DNA of 64,000 bases, from IMG/VR virus record IMGVR_UViG_3300040771_000133, positions 1 through 64,000 of that record. The stretch is one strand, 5' to 3'. Of the stretch, positions 52,057 to 61,147 are shown piece after piece; the first letter of the stretch is position 1; every line of letters starts with the position of its first letter. A program made the translations under genes and the position numbers. This stretch comes from a virus. Under the pieces are notes generated by a model, which made no database searches, was not told the DNA's origin, and worked only from the letters and a program-made list of their open reading frames with translations.

Positions 52057-52380
52057 ATGAAAGAGGAAATTATTAAAATCAAAAACAAAGCTGCGGTAAT
52101 ATTTAACAATTTGCAATTAGTTAGATTTTGTAAATATATTGACTCACATCAGTATAATAATGCCCGTCTTATGATAGATGATGAAATTCATAAATTAACT
52201 AATGAAGTTGTAACATATGATCACAACGGCTTAGAAATTGCCGCAGCTTGTAATCTAATTGATTTAATAATTGACTTGATTGTTAATGAAATTGATGATG
52301 ATAGAGAAAAGCAAATTAAGCCAATTATTAGAAAAAGACGTAAGCGAGGAAGAGATCGACCTAACTCTCTCGTACAGTAA
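52057..52380 (+). CDS. Hypothetical protein, 107 aa
   Basis: Helical, acidic middle and strongly basic end (IIRKRRKRGRDRPNSLVQ). Overlaps the next gene by about 80 bases in another frame, so one of the two starts may lie elsewhere. It may bind DNA. No family recognised. Confidence 0.5.
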   Translation: MKEEIIKIKNKAAVIFNNLQLVRFCKYIDSHQYNNARLMIDDEIHKLTNEVVTYDHNGLEIAAACNLIDLIIDLIVNEIDDDREKQIKPIIRKRRKRGRDRPNSLVQ

Positions 52381-53335
52381 GTATTCTGATTTTGACAGGA
52401 ATGGTGCAATATCTTTAATACGTCAACGAGAAGTTACCGGAGCTGGTTTAAAGCACGGTAGCTTAGTTGACGATTTACTAGTTGATAACTTAACTGGTAG
52501 TGAGATATGTAAAGATACATATTATAGATTTGATGGAGAAAAACCATCAGCCTCATTAGGAGTTTTATGCGATATTATAACAAAGAACTTTACGGAAATG
52601 CCAAATATAACTCAAGTTGCAGAACTTGTTGTTATAAACAAATTTTGGAGTAACGTTAAAGACCCTTCAATTTTAAGATCTAAGTATGATGTTCCAGAGT
52701 TTTGGGAATATCTAAAGTGTGCGTATGAAGCAGCTGATAAAGTCATAATTACAACACAAGAGTATAATGACGCTATTGAAATAGTTAGTATTTTAAAGAA
52801 TCATAAATATTCTAAACACGTATTAATAAATTCATATGAGAAAATATTTCAGATGAAATTTAATATGGATTACAAAGGTTTTAAAGTTAGAGGAATTTTA
52901 GATTTAATAACTATTGATCATAAAAGTAAACGAGTATGGTTTACAGATTTAAAGACTGGAAAAGGACCCGCACTGGAATTTGAAGATAGCTTCGTAAAAT
53001 GGAGATACTATTTTCAAGGAGGTTTATACACTCTAGCTTTTGATGCTATATGTGAAGAACTTGGTTTAGTAGATTACACATTAGAACCTTTTCAATTTTT
53101 ATATATTTCCAAATCAGACAAATTACCATTGTTGTATATAATGTCTGATAAGTGGTTAAAAGCTTCATTTAAAGGCTTTAAAATTGGGAAATATGTATAT
53201 AGAGGTATTGATGAACTTACTGACGAAATCTATTGGTGTTGGAAAAATAAGCAGTACGTAATAACTAAGTATATATCAGATAATAATGGTGTAGTTGGTT
53301 TACGTGATAACTTTATTGAAGTGAATGAGCAGTAA
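52298..53335 (+). CDS. PD-(D/E)XK nuclease, RecB/Cas4-like exonuclease
   Basis: Start taken at the ATG giving MIEKSKLSQLLEKDV; nearby ATG and TTG codons are alternatives. About 345 aa. Active-site motifs: GILDLITID near residue 200 (Asp) and VWFTDLKTGKG near 217 (Asp-x-Lys), then YFQGGLYTLAF with the Gln-Tyr helix of Cas4/RecB nucleases. Likely processes DNA ends for recombination with the Sak4-like ATPase and SSB. Confidence 0.78.
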   Translation: MIEKSKLSQLLEKDVSEEEIDLTLSYSKYSDFDRNGAISLIRQREVTGAGLKHGSLVDDLLVDNLTGSEICKDTYYRFDGEKPSASLGVLCDIITKNFTEMPNITQVAELVVINKFWSNVKDPSILRSKYDVPEFWEYLKCAYEAADKVIITTQEYNDAIEIVSILKNHKYSKHVLINSYEKIFQMKFNMDYKGFKVRGILDLITIDHKSKRVWFTDLKTGKGPALEFEDSFVKWRYYFQGGLYTLAFDAICEELGLVDYTLEPFQFLYISKSDKLPLLYIMSDKWLKASFKGFKIGKYVYRGIDELTDEIYWCWKNKQYVITKYISDNNGVVGLRDNFIEVNEQ

Positions 53336-53894
53336 ATCTTATAACCTTTCGAAAACATATTTACTCCCATTAGTATCAGAGTTAATTGATATTAATCCAA
53401 AGTTTATAAACAATTTAGACAATACTTATCTATTTGATGAAAACAATGAATATAATGAATGCTTTTTTATACTTCAAAGTTTTAGTTTTAAGAACCCTGA
53501 GTACACAGCATATGAGCATAAATTAACTAGCAGTAGTTTGTTTCTGAAACATATTGATTTGGGCTCTAAAGTATTGTATATTTTTAAATTTCCTGAAGAA
53601 TACTTACCAGAATATTATGCTTTTCAAAGAGGTGAATATTCTAAATTTGGTAATGACGCTAAGGAGCTTATAAATAAATTTTGGAAAAGTATTTATGGAA
53701 AACAGTTAGGTGCAAAACCTGCACTAGATAAAGTTTCACAAGTGTTATACAAAGATCCTGTACTAAAAGAAATCATTGAAGAGAGACTAAGTAGTGAAAA
53801 ACACAAAGTATCTCTTGGTGATAGTGAGTTAGGTGAGATGATGAATTCGTCATCTGAAACATACCGTAAAATAATTTACAGTGATGCGTGGTAA
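53325..53894 (+). CDS. Hypothetical protein, 189 aa
   Basis: Alpha/beta protein with aromatic-rich segments; the last 60 residues are charged. I recall similar unnamed proteins beside nrd and nuclease genes in crAss-like phages. Overlaps the nuclease end by 11 bases. Function unknown. Confidence 0.55.
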   Translation: MSSKSYNLSKTYLLPLVSELIDINPKFINNLDNTYLFDENNEYNECFFILQSFSFKNPEYTAYEHKLTSSSLFLKHIDLGSKVLYIFKFPEEYLPEYYAFQRGEYSKFGNDAKELINKFWKSIYGKQLGAKPALDKVSQVLYKDPVLKEIIEERLSSEKHKVSLGDSELGEMMNSSSETYRKIIYSDAW

Positions 53895-53930
53895 ACACGC
53901 TAATGATTTAAATCTATTAAAATAATAATA

Positions 53931-54896
53931 TTGAGTGAAATTACAACTAAGAGGGTAGCTTTCAAACCATTCAGATATCAGTGGGCATACGATTATTGGT
54001 TCGACCAACAAAACGCACACTGGTTACATACTGAGATATCTATGATGCAAGACGTCAGAGATTGGAAAGAAAACTTAAATGAGAGTGAGAAAAATGTAAT
54101 AGGTGGCATTCTAAAAGGCTTTACGCAAGCTGAATGTGAAATTGGTAGTTACTGGTCTACAATGGTTCCAAGATGGTTCCCAGTACCAGAGATTAAAATG
54201 CTAGGTAAATGCTTTGGATCTGTAGAGGATATTCACGCATCAGCTTATTCGTATCTTAATGATACATTAGGTCTCGATGACTTTGAATCATTTTTAGAAG
54301 ATGAGGCTACAATGACTAAGTTAAAAGTATTAATGGATATTGATCCGTATACTAAAGACTTATCAAAAATAGCTAAGAGTATAGCTTTATTTAGTGCATG
54401 CGCAGAAGGAATACAATTATTTAGTTCTTTTGCAGTACTATTATCATTTAGAAAATCTAATCGATTAATCGGTGTAGGTCAACAAATGATTTATAGTGTA
54501 AGAGATGAAAGTCTTCACTCTGAAGCAGGATGTAAAATATTCAGAACTATTATAGAAGAAAATCCTGAAATATGGACAGAAGCTTTTAGAGCTGATTTAT
54601 ATGCTGGAATTGAGTTAGCAATACATAATGAATTTACGTTCATTAATAAAACTTTTGAAATGGGTGACTTAGATACTATATCTAAAGCTCAACTTAAAAA
54701 CTTTATGTATGATAGGGCTAATAGAAAACTAGCTGAACTAATGCTTCCTCCAAAATACATTGTAAATGCTGAATTACTCGATCAAATGTCGTGGTTTTAC
54801 ATGCTAATTTCTGGAGAACAACAAACTGACTTTTTTGCAAACAAAGAAACCGGATACGCTAAACCAAATAGCGACTGGAATGATGATTTGTTTTAA
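53931..54896 (+). CDS. nrdB: Ribonucleotide reductase small (beta) subunit
   Basis: 321 aa with TTG start (TTGAGTGAAATTACA). Iron ligands and radical site are visible: VEDIHASAYSYL near 100-110 (Glu, His, Tyr), ACAEGIQLF near 162 (Glu), and RDESLHSEAG near 196 (Glu, His). It makes the tyrosyl radical for the alpha subunit. The two genes are adjacent, 34 bases apart, in the order small then large. Confidence 0.9.
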   Translation: MSEITTKRVAFKPFRYQWAYDYWFDQQNAHWLHTEISMMQDVRDWKENLNESEKNVIGGILKGFTQAECEIGSYWSTMVPRWFPVPEIKMLGKCFGSVEDIHASAYSYLNDTLGLDDFESFLEDEATMTKLKVLMDIDPYTKDLSKIAKSIALFSACAEGIQLFSSFAVLLSFRKSNRLIGVGQQMIYSVRDESLHSEAGCKIFRTIIEENPEIWTEAFRADLYAGIELAIHNEFTFINKTFEMGDLDTISKAQLKNFMYDRANRKLAELMLPPKYIVNAELLDQMSWFYMLISGEQQTDFFANKETGYAKPNSDWNDDLF

Positions 54897-54930
54897 TAAA
54901 TAAATAAGTGGAGGTTGGTCGGAAATATGT

Positions 54931-56658
54931 ATGATTGAAACACACAAAATCGCATTAGATTTAGGATGGAATGTAGGAGAAGATTACCCAGAGTGGGGTA
55001 ATAATGATTTGTATTTAACAACTATCAAAGGTGGATACCTTCAAAAAGGAGAATCGCCTAAAGATGGTTATAATAGATTAGCATCTAATGCTTGTAAATA
55101 CTTAGATAGATTTGATTTATTTGATAAGTTTTTTAACATATTTTGGAATGGATGGTTAATACCATCTACGCCAGTAATGTCAAGTTTTGGTACTACTAAA
55201 GGTTTACCAATATCTTGTTTTAGCGGAGTTATTCCTGACGATATGTACGACATTGGTCGTAAAGAGTTAGAAATGAGGATGCTATCTAAACACGGTGGAG
55301 GTACAGCTTATAGTTTTAGTGAAGTTAGACCTGCTGGTGCACCAATTCAAAATGGAGCATTAGGAACATCTGACGGTATTATACCTTTTATGAAGTCATT
55401 TGATAGTACAATTATGTCTGCAAAACAAGGTCAATTACGACGTGGAGCAGTAGCTATGTATTTAGACATAGAGCATAAAGACTATCCTGAGTTCTTAGAA
55501 GTTCGTGAACCAAAGGGTGATATTAATAGACAATGCCACAACATACACCAAGGAGCTGTAGTAAGCGATAGGTTTATGAAAGCGGTTAGAGAAGGTTCAG
55601 GAGCTGAACGTGCTTTATGGACTGAAACCCTTAAGAAACGTGTTAAAACTGGTGAACCTTATATAATGTTTATTGATAACGCTAACAAAGCTTTACCTAA
55701 TAACTGGAGAGAGAATAATCTGATTATAAAGCATTCAAATTTATGCTCAGAGATATTCTTACCAACAGATGGTGATCACACGTTAGTATGTTGTCTAAGT
55801 TCATTAAACTTACATAAGTTTGATGAGTGGAAAAACACTGACACTGTAAAACTAGCTATCTATTTCCTTGATGCAGTAATTGAAGAATTTATTCAGAAAT
55901 CTGCAGGTATTAAAGGTATTGAAGATGCAACTAGATTTGCAATCAAGAGTAGGGCGTTAGGATTAGGTACATTGGGGTATCACTCTTACTTACAAAGTAA
56001 AGGTATTCCATTTATATCTATTTATGCTAATGGTCAAACTCATAAAATATTTGGATTAATTAAATCCCAATCTGATGAAGCTTCTAAAGAATTAGCTGTA
56101 ACTTATGGAGAGCCTGAATGGTGTAAAGGTACGGGAAACCGTAATTTAACTAAGATGGCCATTGCTCCAAATAGAAGTAGCTCTAAACTTGCAGGAGGTT
56201 TATCACAAGGTGTAGAACCTATCGCAGCTAATATTTACGTTGATGACGACTCTAAAGGTCTTCACATTAGACGTAATCCAGAACTTATCAAAGTTCTCAA
56301 AGCTAAAAATAAAGATATACCTGAAGTATGGGATCAAATTATGGCAGACAAAGGTTCAGTAATAAATGTTAGATGTTTGTCAGATGATGAAAAAGATATT
56401 TTTAAAACATTTAAAGAAATTAATCAATTGGAACTAGTTAAACAAGCTGGTTTTAGACAAGCTTATATTGACCAAGGACAATCTATTAATTTAGCATTTG
56501 CACAAGATGCACCAGCTAAGTTTATCAATCTAGTTCACTACACCGCATGGGAAGTAGGTTTGAAGTCACTTTATTATTTTAGAAGTGAAAGCAACATAAA
56601 AGCTGATTCAGCTCAAAAGAGAGATTTATATAGTGAATGTATAATGTGTGAAGGATAA
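54931..56658 (+). CDS. nrdA: Ribonucleotide reductase large (alpha) subunit, short form
   Basis: 575 aa, shorter than the usual 750 because the N-terminal ATP-cone control domain is missing. Active-site Cys residues: PISCFSG near 92, HSNLCSEIF near 273 (radical Cys), LVCCLSSLN near 289, and a C-terminal CIMC pair for reduction by thioredoxin or glutaredoxin. It reduces ribonucleotides for phage DNA synthesis and may escape dATP feedback. A GGAGG site lies 17 bases before the ATG. A strong hairpin follows. Confidence 0.92.
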   Translation: MIETHKIALDLGWNVGEDYPEWGNNDLYLTTIKGGYLQKGESPKDGYNRLASNACKYLDRFDLFDKFFNIFWNGWLIPSTPVMSSFGTTKGLPISCFSGVIPDDMYDIGRKELEMRMLSKHGGGTAYSFSEVRPAGAPIQNGALGTSDGIIPFMKSFDSTIMSAKQGQLRRGAVAMYLDIEHKDYPEFLEVREPKGDINRQCHNIHQGAVVSDRFMKAVREGSGAERALWTETLKKRVKTGEPYIMFIDNANKALPNNWRENNLIIKHSNLCSEIFLPTDGDHTLVCCLSSLNLHKFDEWKNTDTVKLAIYFLDAVIEEFIQKSAGIKGIEDATRFAIKSRALGLGTLGYHSYLQSKGIPFISIYANGQTHKIFGLIKSQSDEASKELAVTYGEPEWCKGTGNRNLTKMAIAPNRSSSKLAGGLSQGVEPIAANIYVDDDSKGLHIRRNPELIKVLKAKNKDIPEVWDQIMADKGSVINVRCLSDDEKDIFKTFKEINQLELVKQAGFRQAYIDQGQSINLAFAQDAPAKFINLVHYTAWEVGLKSLYYFRSESNIKADSAQKRDLYSECIMCEG

Positions 56659-56672
56659 CATTATTAATATTA

Positions 56673-56706
56673 TTAGGAGGTAAGTTGTAATAAGCTTACC
56701 TCTTAA
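56673..56706 (+). repeat. Hairpin after nrdA, related to the inverted-repeat family
   Basis: TTAGGAGGTAAG pairs with CTTACCTCTTAA over 12 positions (one G-U) around a ten-base loop. Outer bases (AATATTA and TATAATA) can extend it and resemble the arms of the repeats at 31625 and 41064. Its inner arm repeats the one at 7560. Possible terminator or processing site between nrdA and the helicase. Confidence 0.6.
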
Positions 56707-56722
56707 TATAATACAATTAAAA

Positions 56723-57991
56723 GTGGATGTAAACCAAAGAAAAGACGAAGTACAAAATGAAGCTATAGCCAAATGGATTGTAAAGGATAAGCATGGGACT
56801 GCTGAGATTATAACAGGAGCTGGTAAAACTTTTTTAGGTTTAAAAGCTTTATACACAATGCCTAGACATAGTGATCTTACACATTTGTTTTTAGCTGAAC
56901 AAAAAGATAGAGAAGTAGATTTAGAAGCTGATATAATCAAGTTTAATAAAATTAATAGTTGTGATGTTCACAAGGATTACAATTTAAGATTTGTATGTTA
57001 TCAAACTGTAAGAAATTGGAGTGGTTATAAATTAGGATTAGTAATAGCAGATGAGATTCATGACTCAATGACTCCTGAAAATTACAAATTTTATATTAAT
57101 AATACTTATAATGCTATTATAGGTTTGACAGCTAAATTTGATGGTAAACTACAGTATGCTGTTAAAAATAATGATGTTCTTAAAGCTTTCTTTAATGAAA
57201 ACATAGTTTCTAAATTAGACATGTTAAATAAAGTTGCACCAATTATATTTTCATATACTACAATTCAAGGTCAATCTGAAGGTACTTCAAGATTATTAAA
57301 TATTTATATAGTTGAATCAGAAATTGATCGTAATAATAAAAATATTGAATCTGGAAATGCTACAACTAAGTTTTTTCAGTCTGAAGAAGCAGCGATAAAA
57401 TATGCTAATAAAAATGTCAAAATTGCATTAGGTTTACAACCTTTTCCAACTGAAGATTATTATGAATATCAAGAACGTAGAAATTTAGCAATATTTAAAT
57501 CTTCATTAAAAAGATGTTCCTTAATTTATGATTTGCCAAGTAAAGTAGCAGTAGCTAATAAAGTTATGGCAAGTTTGATTGGTAAAACAATAGTATTTAG
57601 CAACTCTTTAAAAGCTGTAAAAAAAGTTACAACGTTTGTAGTAGCTTCATCTAATACTGATTCTGAAAATATATTTAATAGAGCTATGTTTGATGAAGGT
57701 CAAATTAAAACTATAGGTTCATTTAAAAAGCTTAAACAAGGTGCAAACTTAGAACAAGCTGATAATGTAATACTAATGTCTTATTATAGTACAGAAGTTG
57801 ATTTTATACAAAGAATAGGTAGATTACGACAAAACAAAAATTTAGTTGGAAATGTATTTATTTTAGTTACTAAAGATACTCAGGAAGAAGTGTGGTTATC
57901 TAAAATGATGACAAGTAGCACAAATTACAAAGTTGTAAGAGGTACTTTAGAGCAATGTATGGATAAATATTTAATTAATCTTAAAGAATAA
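56723..57991 (+). CDS. SF2 DNA/RNA helicase
   Basis: 422 aa with GTG start (GTGGATGTAAAC). Motif I EIITGAGKT at about 28-36, motif II VIADEIHD near 111, motif III GLTAKF near 136, and motif VI QRIGRLRQ near 364. It resembles UvsW- or RecG-type helicases of phages that remodel replication forks. The hairpin just before it leaves a 16-base leader. Ends overlapping the next gene. Confidence 0.85.
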   Translation: MDVNQRKDEVQNEAIAKWIVKDKHGTAEIITGAGKTFLGLKALYTMPRHSDLTHLFLAEQKDREVDLEADIIKFNKINSCDVHKDYNLRFVCYQTVRNWSGYKLGLVIADEIHDSMTPENYKFYINNTYNAIIGLTAKFDGKLQYAVKNNDVLKAFFNENIVSKLDMLNKVAPIIFSYTTIQGQSEGTSRLLNIYIVESEIDRNNKNIESGNATTKFFQSEEAAIKYANKNVKIALGLQPFPTEDYYEYQERRNLAIFKSSLKRCSLIYDLPSKVAVANKVMASLIGKTIVFSNSLKAVKKVTTFVVASSNTDSENIFNRAMFDEGQIKTIGSFKKLKQGANLEQADNVILMSYYSTEVDFIQRIGRLRQNKNLVGNVFILVTKDTQEEVWLSKMMTSSTNYKVVRGTLEQCMDKYLINLKE

Positions 57992-58296
57992 TGAAGTTTA
58001 TAAAATTAAAAAAAAAGATAGTTTACAATCATTTATTAAATGTAAATGATAGAGATTATACTTTAAGAAAAACAATCGAGGAGCTTCAAGAATTATCTTT
58101 AGTATTAATTCAACGTTTAAATAAAAACGAAGTTTTAGTTCCGGATTCAAATATAATTGAAGAAATCGGAGATGTTAAAATACGATTGAAAGTGTTAGAA
58201 AAAATGTTTTCATCAGAATTAATAAAAAAAAGAATAAATTATAAACTAAAAAAATTCTACAAATATATTGTAGATAAAACTTATAAAAATATATAA
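57991..58296 (+). CDS. MazG-like nucleotide pyrophosphohydrolase
   Basis: 101 aa. TIEELQELSLVLI and NIIEEIGDVKIRL give the ExxE...ExxD pattern of MazG-type metal sites in a four-helix fold; the single domain is short and basic. These enzymes hydrolyse NTPs or ppGpp and are common in phages. Translationally coupled to the helicase upstream. Confidence 0.65.
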   Translation: MKFIKLKKKIVYNHLLNVNDRDYTLRKTIEELQELSLVLIQRLNKNEVLVPDSNIIEEIGDVKIRLKVLEKMFSSELIKKRINYKLKKFYKYIVDKTYKNI

Positions 58297-58297
58297 C

Positions 58298-59107
58298 ATG
58301 GTAATTATTTGCGAAAAAGTAGGTTCAACAAAGTCAATTAGAGTGGGAACAGTATATGAAGTTTTATCTGAAACCGATACTCGTTACAGAATTATTAATG
58401 AAAATGGCGTAGAAGCCAATTATTGCAAAACATTATTTGGTGAAGTATTTGCAGATAGTCGTCGTGAAAGAAGAAATGAACAACGTCGTAGACTTGCTAA
58501 TGCAAGACAGGAATTAGAAGCTGCAATGCCAGTAGCTCCTGTAGCTCCAGTAATACCAGTTATTGCTGAAATTAATGTTGAAACTTCAGCTATTGTTAAA
58601 GAAGTTGAAAATGATGATGATGAGGAGCATGCTTCTATTACATTAAAAGTTAATTTTATAATTAATAATGCAATTAATCTAGTTCTTGTATCAAATTCAG
58701 TATTATCTGTTTATAGATCAAATATTGGCTGTGGAATTAGAGAAGTGTCAGGTATAAATACGTTAATGAGCTTTACAACAAGTTTAAAACCTAAACTTGT
58801 AGAATTTATTAGAGTTAAATCTGAAGCAAATTTGTTTACGTTAGTTGAAGGTTTTGATATTGATGAATTAATTAAAGATATTTATGAATCATTATTGCAA
58901 GATATAATCTCTAAATTTCAAGGAGAAGATATTGAATCAATAATGAAAGCCGGATTAATTAATTTTTCTACAAATATTAACAATAATGGTCATAAAGATG
59001 AGTTATTACTTGAAATATTTGATGATAAAGCCGATTCTACTGTAGAGTTTGTTAACCCAAATGGAGGAAATATTTGTAAAATGTGGAGTTTTAAAACCGC
59101 AGAATAA
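58298..59107 (+). CDS. Hypothetical protein with charged linker, 269 aa
   Basis: Small N-terminal beta domain (VGSTKSIRVGTVYEVLSETD), then an Arg/Glu-rich coiled segment (RRERRNEQRRRLANARQELE), a Pro/Val/Ala linker, an acidic stretch (ENDDDEEH), and an alpha/beta C-terminal domain. The layout suggests an adaptor with two folded ends. Function unknown. Confidence 0.55.
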   Translation: MVIICEKVGSTKSIRVGTVYEVLSETDTRYRIINENGVEANYCKTLFGEVFADSRRERRNEQRRRLANARQELEAAMPVAPVAPVIPVIAEINVETSAIVKEVENDDDEEHASITLKVNFIINNAINLVLVSNSVLSVYRSNIGCGIREVSGINTLMSFTTSLKPKLVEFIRVKSEANLFTLVEGFDIDELIKDIYESLLQDIISKFQGEDIESIMKAGLINFSTNINNNGHKDELLLEIFDDKADSTVEFVNPNGGNICKMWSFKTAE

Positions 59108-59117
59108 AAAATTATAA

Positions 59118-59243
59118 ATGTTTATAAAAACAATAATTAATAATGAACTATACCTATACTACAATGGAACACTTATTTATAAGAGATGGTTGAATTATGG
59201 GTATAGCAAATTATTTCAAAACTATAAAATATGGCATCAATAG
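59118..59243 (+). CDS. Short hypothetical protein, 41 aa
   Basis: MFIKTIINNELYLYYNGTLI followed by a Tyr/Lys-rich tail, ending TAG inside the start of thymidylate synthase. Short but in a plausible leader context; low certainty. Confidence 0.35.
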   Translation: MFIKTIINNELYLYYNGTLIYKRWLNYGYSKLFQNYKIWHQ

Positions 59244-60370
59244 ATGTGAGTTATCATGCATTATTGCATGAAATATTAGAGAAAGGTTATACTTACAAAG
59301 ATCCTAATAGAAAAGATGTGAATAGAATAGAAATACTTTCTCATACTTTTAGACACGATTTTAAAAAGGGTTTTCCAGCAATAACTACAAAAAAACTTAA
59401 TTACAAAAATGTTGTAACAGAGTTAATATGGTTTTTAAGTGGAGATACAAATATTAAATACCTTGTAGATAATGATTGTAACATTTGGAACAAAGATGCT
59501 TATAAGTATTATCTAAAATTGCATACAGTACATATAAGTCATAAACCAGTATGGAATATTGAAACTTTTATTAAAACATGCAAACAAGATGCTTTAATAA
59601 TTGGTATTCCTAATTATAAAGTTGGTGATTTGGGACCTGTTTACGGTAAACAATGGAGAAACTTTAATGGTATTGATCAAATTTCCAAATTAATTCAAAG
59701 ACTTAAAGACAAGCCTTTAGGAACTGAACATATTGTAAATTCTTGGAATGCTGGTTATTTATCAGATATGGCTTTACCACCATGCCATTATGGATTTCAA
59801 ATAGTTGTAAAACCTTTAGAATTTGATTATGTTGCAGATTACACAGGATTAAAAGAAGATATTTGGTTTAATAAAGCATGTAAAAATTTAGAACATGGTG
59901 ATATTATTAAATGTAATAATAAATATTATCAAATATTTTTTGGACCAGAACATGACTCATTTGAAGAATATGTTCAAGAATATGGATTTGAACTTCATTG
60001 GAATCAAAGAAGTGTTGATACATTTCTTGGTTTACCTTATAACATAGCTTCGTATGCTACATTAGCATTGATTTTAGAGAAGATAACTGGTTATAAAGCA
60101 TTAGCTATACAAGGTAACTTAAACAAGGTTCATTTGTACGATAATAGCTTAGATGCTGTTAAGGAACAATTGAGTAGAGATGTACTTCAATTTGATAAAT
60201 TTAAACTAAAAATACAAGATAAGTCTGAATATTATAAGATTAAAACTTATGGTTTAGAAATTTGTAGTTTAGATAATTTACTATCTAATGTTGAAATTGA
60301 AGATTTTGAATTAGAAAATTATGAATCATACCCAGCTATTAATGTTAAAATGTTAGAAAGAGATGCGTAA
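59231..60370 (+). CDS. thyA: Thymidylate synthase
   Basis: 379 aa, longer than the usual 264 because of insertions near residues 100-130 and 205-255. Catalytic LPPCHYGFQ holds the nucleophile Cys; RRDF-type WNAGYLSDMALPP and GLPYNIASYATL bind dUMP, and QGNLNKVHLYDNS holds the His/Tyr pair. It makes dTMP from dUMP with methylene-tetrahydrofolate, completing the dNTP supply with NrdAB. Start at ATGGCATCAATAG, overlapping a short frame upstream. Confidence 0.93.
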   Translation: MASIDVSYHALLHEILEKGYTYKDPNRKDVNRIEILSHTFRHDFKKGFPAITTKKLNYKNVVTELIWFLSGDTNIKYLVDNDCNIWNKDAYKYYLKLHTVHISHKPVWNIETFIKTCKQDALIIGIPNYKVGDLGPVYGKQWRNFNGIDQISKLIQRLKDKPLGTEHIVNSWNAGYLSDMALPPCHYGFQIVVKPLEFDYVADYTGLKEDIWFNKACKNLEHGDIIKCNNKYYQIFFGPEHDSFEEYVQEYGFELHWNQRSVDTFLGLPYNIASYATLALILEKITGYKALAIQGNLNKVHLYDNSLDAVKEQLSRDVLQFDKFKLKIQDKSEYYKIKTYGLEICSLDNLLSNVEIEDFELENYESYPAINVKMLERDA

Positions 60371-60587
60371 TATAAAAAAAATTACAGGACAAGTAGTAAA
60401 TTATTGTGATATACCTGAAAAATTGACCGAAGGTAAATGGTTTAATGAATATAGCTCAGGCTGCTACATTGAATGTCATATAGATTTATCAGATAGTGCA
60501 CAAAGTGCAGATGAACTTGATAATTGGCTAATGAATAACTACCCAGGTATTGAAAATGAAACTTTTTATATTGAAATAAATTATTAA
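60363..60587 (+). CDS. Small hypothetical protein, 74 aa
   Basis: Acidic, with CDIPEKLTEGKWFNEYSSGC then IDLSDSAQSADELDNWLMNN. Overlaps the thymidylate synthase stop by eight bases. Function unknown. Confidence 0.5.
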   Translation: MRNIKKITGQVVNYCDIPEKLTEGKWFNEYSSGCYIECHIDLSDSAQSADELDNWLMNNYPGIENETFYIEINY

Positions 60588-60588
60588 T

Positions 60589-60813
60589 ATGCAAGCAGCA
60601 GAAGAATTTTTAAAAGAAAAAGATGATTATGGAAATTTATCAGTATATGCTAATGAAACAGCTATAATTATGATAGAATTTGCTAAACTTAATGTAGAAG
60701 CAGCTTTGAAAGAAGCCGATATTAAAGGGTCTGAATATATGAGCGGTGGCGCTGACTATGACGAATATCAAGAATCTGTTTTAAATTCATACCCATTGAC
60801 TAATATTAAATAA
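60589..60813 (+). CDS. Small hypothetical protein, 74 aa
   Basis: Acidic helices (AAEEFLKEKDDYGNLSVYAN, IIMIEFAKLNVEAALKEAD), ending in a flexible tail. One base after the previous stop. The first helix and LxxYAxxF-type motif resemble small accessory proteins. Function unknown. Confidence 0.5.
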   Translation: MQAAEEFLKEKDDYGNLSVYANETAIIMIEFAKLNVEAALKEADIKGSEYMSGGADYDEYQESVLNSYPLTNIK

Positions 60814-60814
60814 T

Positions 60815-61147
60815 ATGACAGAAAAAAGATTTGAAGAAGTAGTTAGTATATTTTTAGATGGTATTAAAGAAACTCTTGTTGTAAAAGGTCGTGAGTATCG
60901 TCGTAATAACAATCCATTTCATAACTTTGATATTGGTTCGCAACGTAGCGGTTTAATTCGAGAGAAAGTATTAGATGGGTTTTTGTTAAAACATGAAATA
61001 TCTATTGCTGATATAACTAATGATTTAGAAAAAGATGTTTTACCTAAAATTTCAACATTAGATGAGAAGTTTGGAGACAACGTAATTTATCTTATAATTA
61101 AGATGGCATCAATAATTGATAGAATTGAAGAAAATGATATGGTTTAA
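60815..61147 (+). CDS. Hypothetical protein, possibly nucleotide-modification associated, 110 aa
   Basis: GREYRRNNNPFHNFDIGSQR followed by LIREKVLDGFLLKHEISIAD resembles, by eye, small phage proteins grouped as nucleotide-modification associated (DUF1599-like), with conserved Lys-His-Glu-Ile-Ser. If right, it may act on nucleotides, fitting nearby thyA and nrd genes. Low certainty. Overlaps the next gene. Confidence 0.45.
   Translation: MTEKRFEEVVSIFLDGIKETLVVKGREYRRNNNPFHNFDIGSQRSGLIREKVLDGFLLKHEISIADITNDLEKDVLPKISTLDEKFGDNVIYLIIKMASIIDRIEENDMV

Noticed and set aside
52280-52297. TTG start for the RecB-like nuclease
   Set aside because: It increases overlap with the upstream gene and adds a low-complexity MLMKLM start; an ATG at 52298 is simpler.
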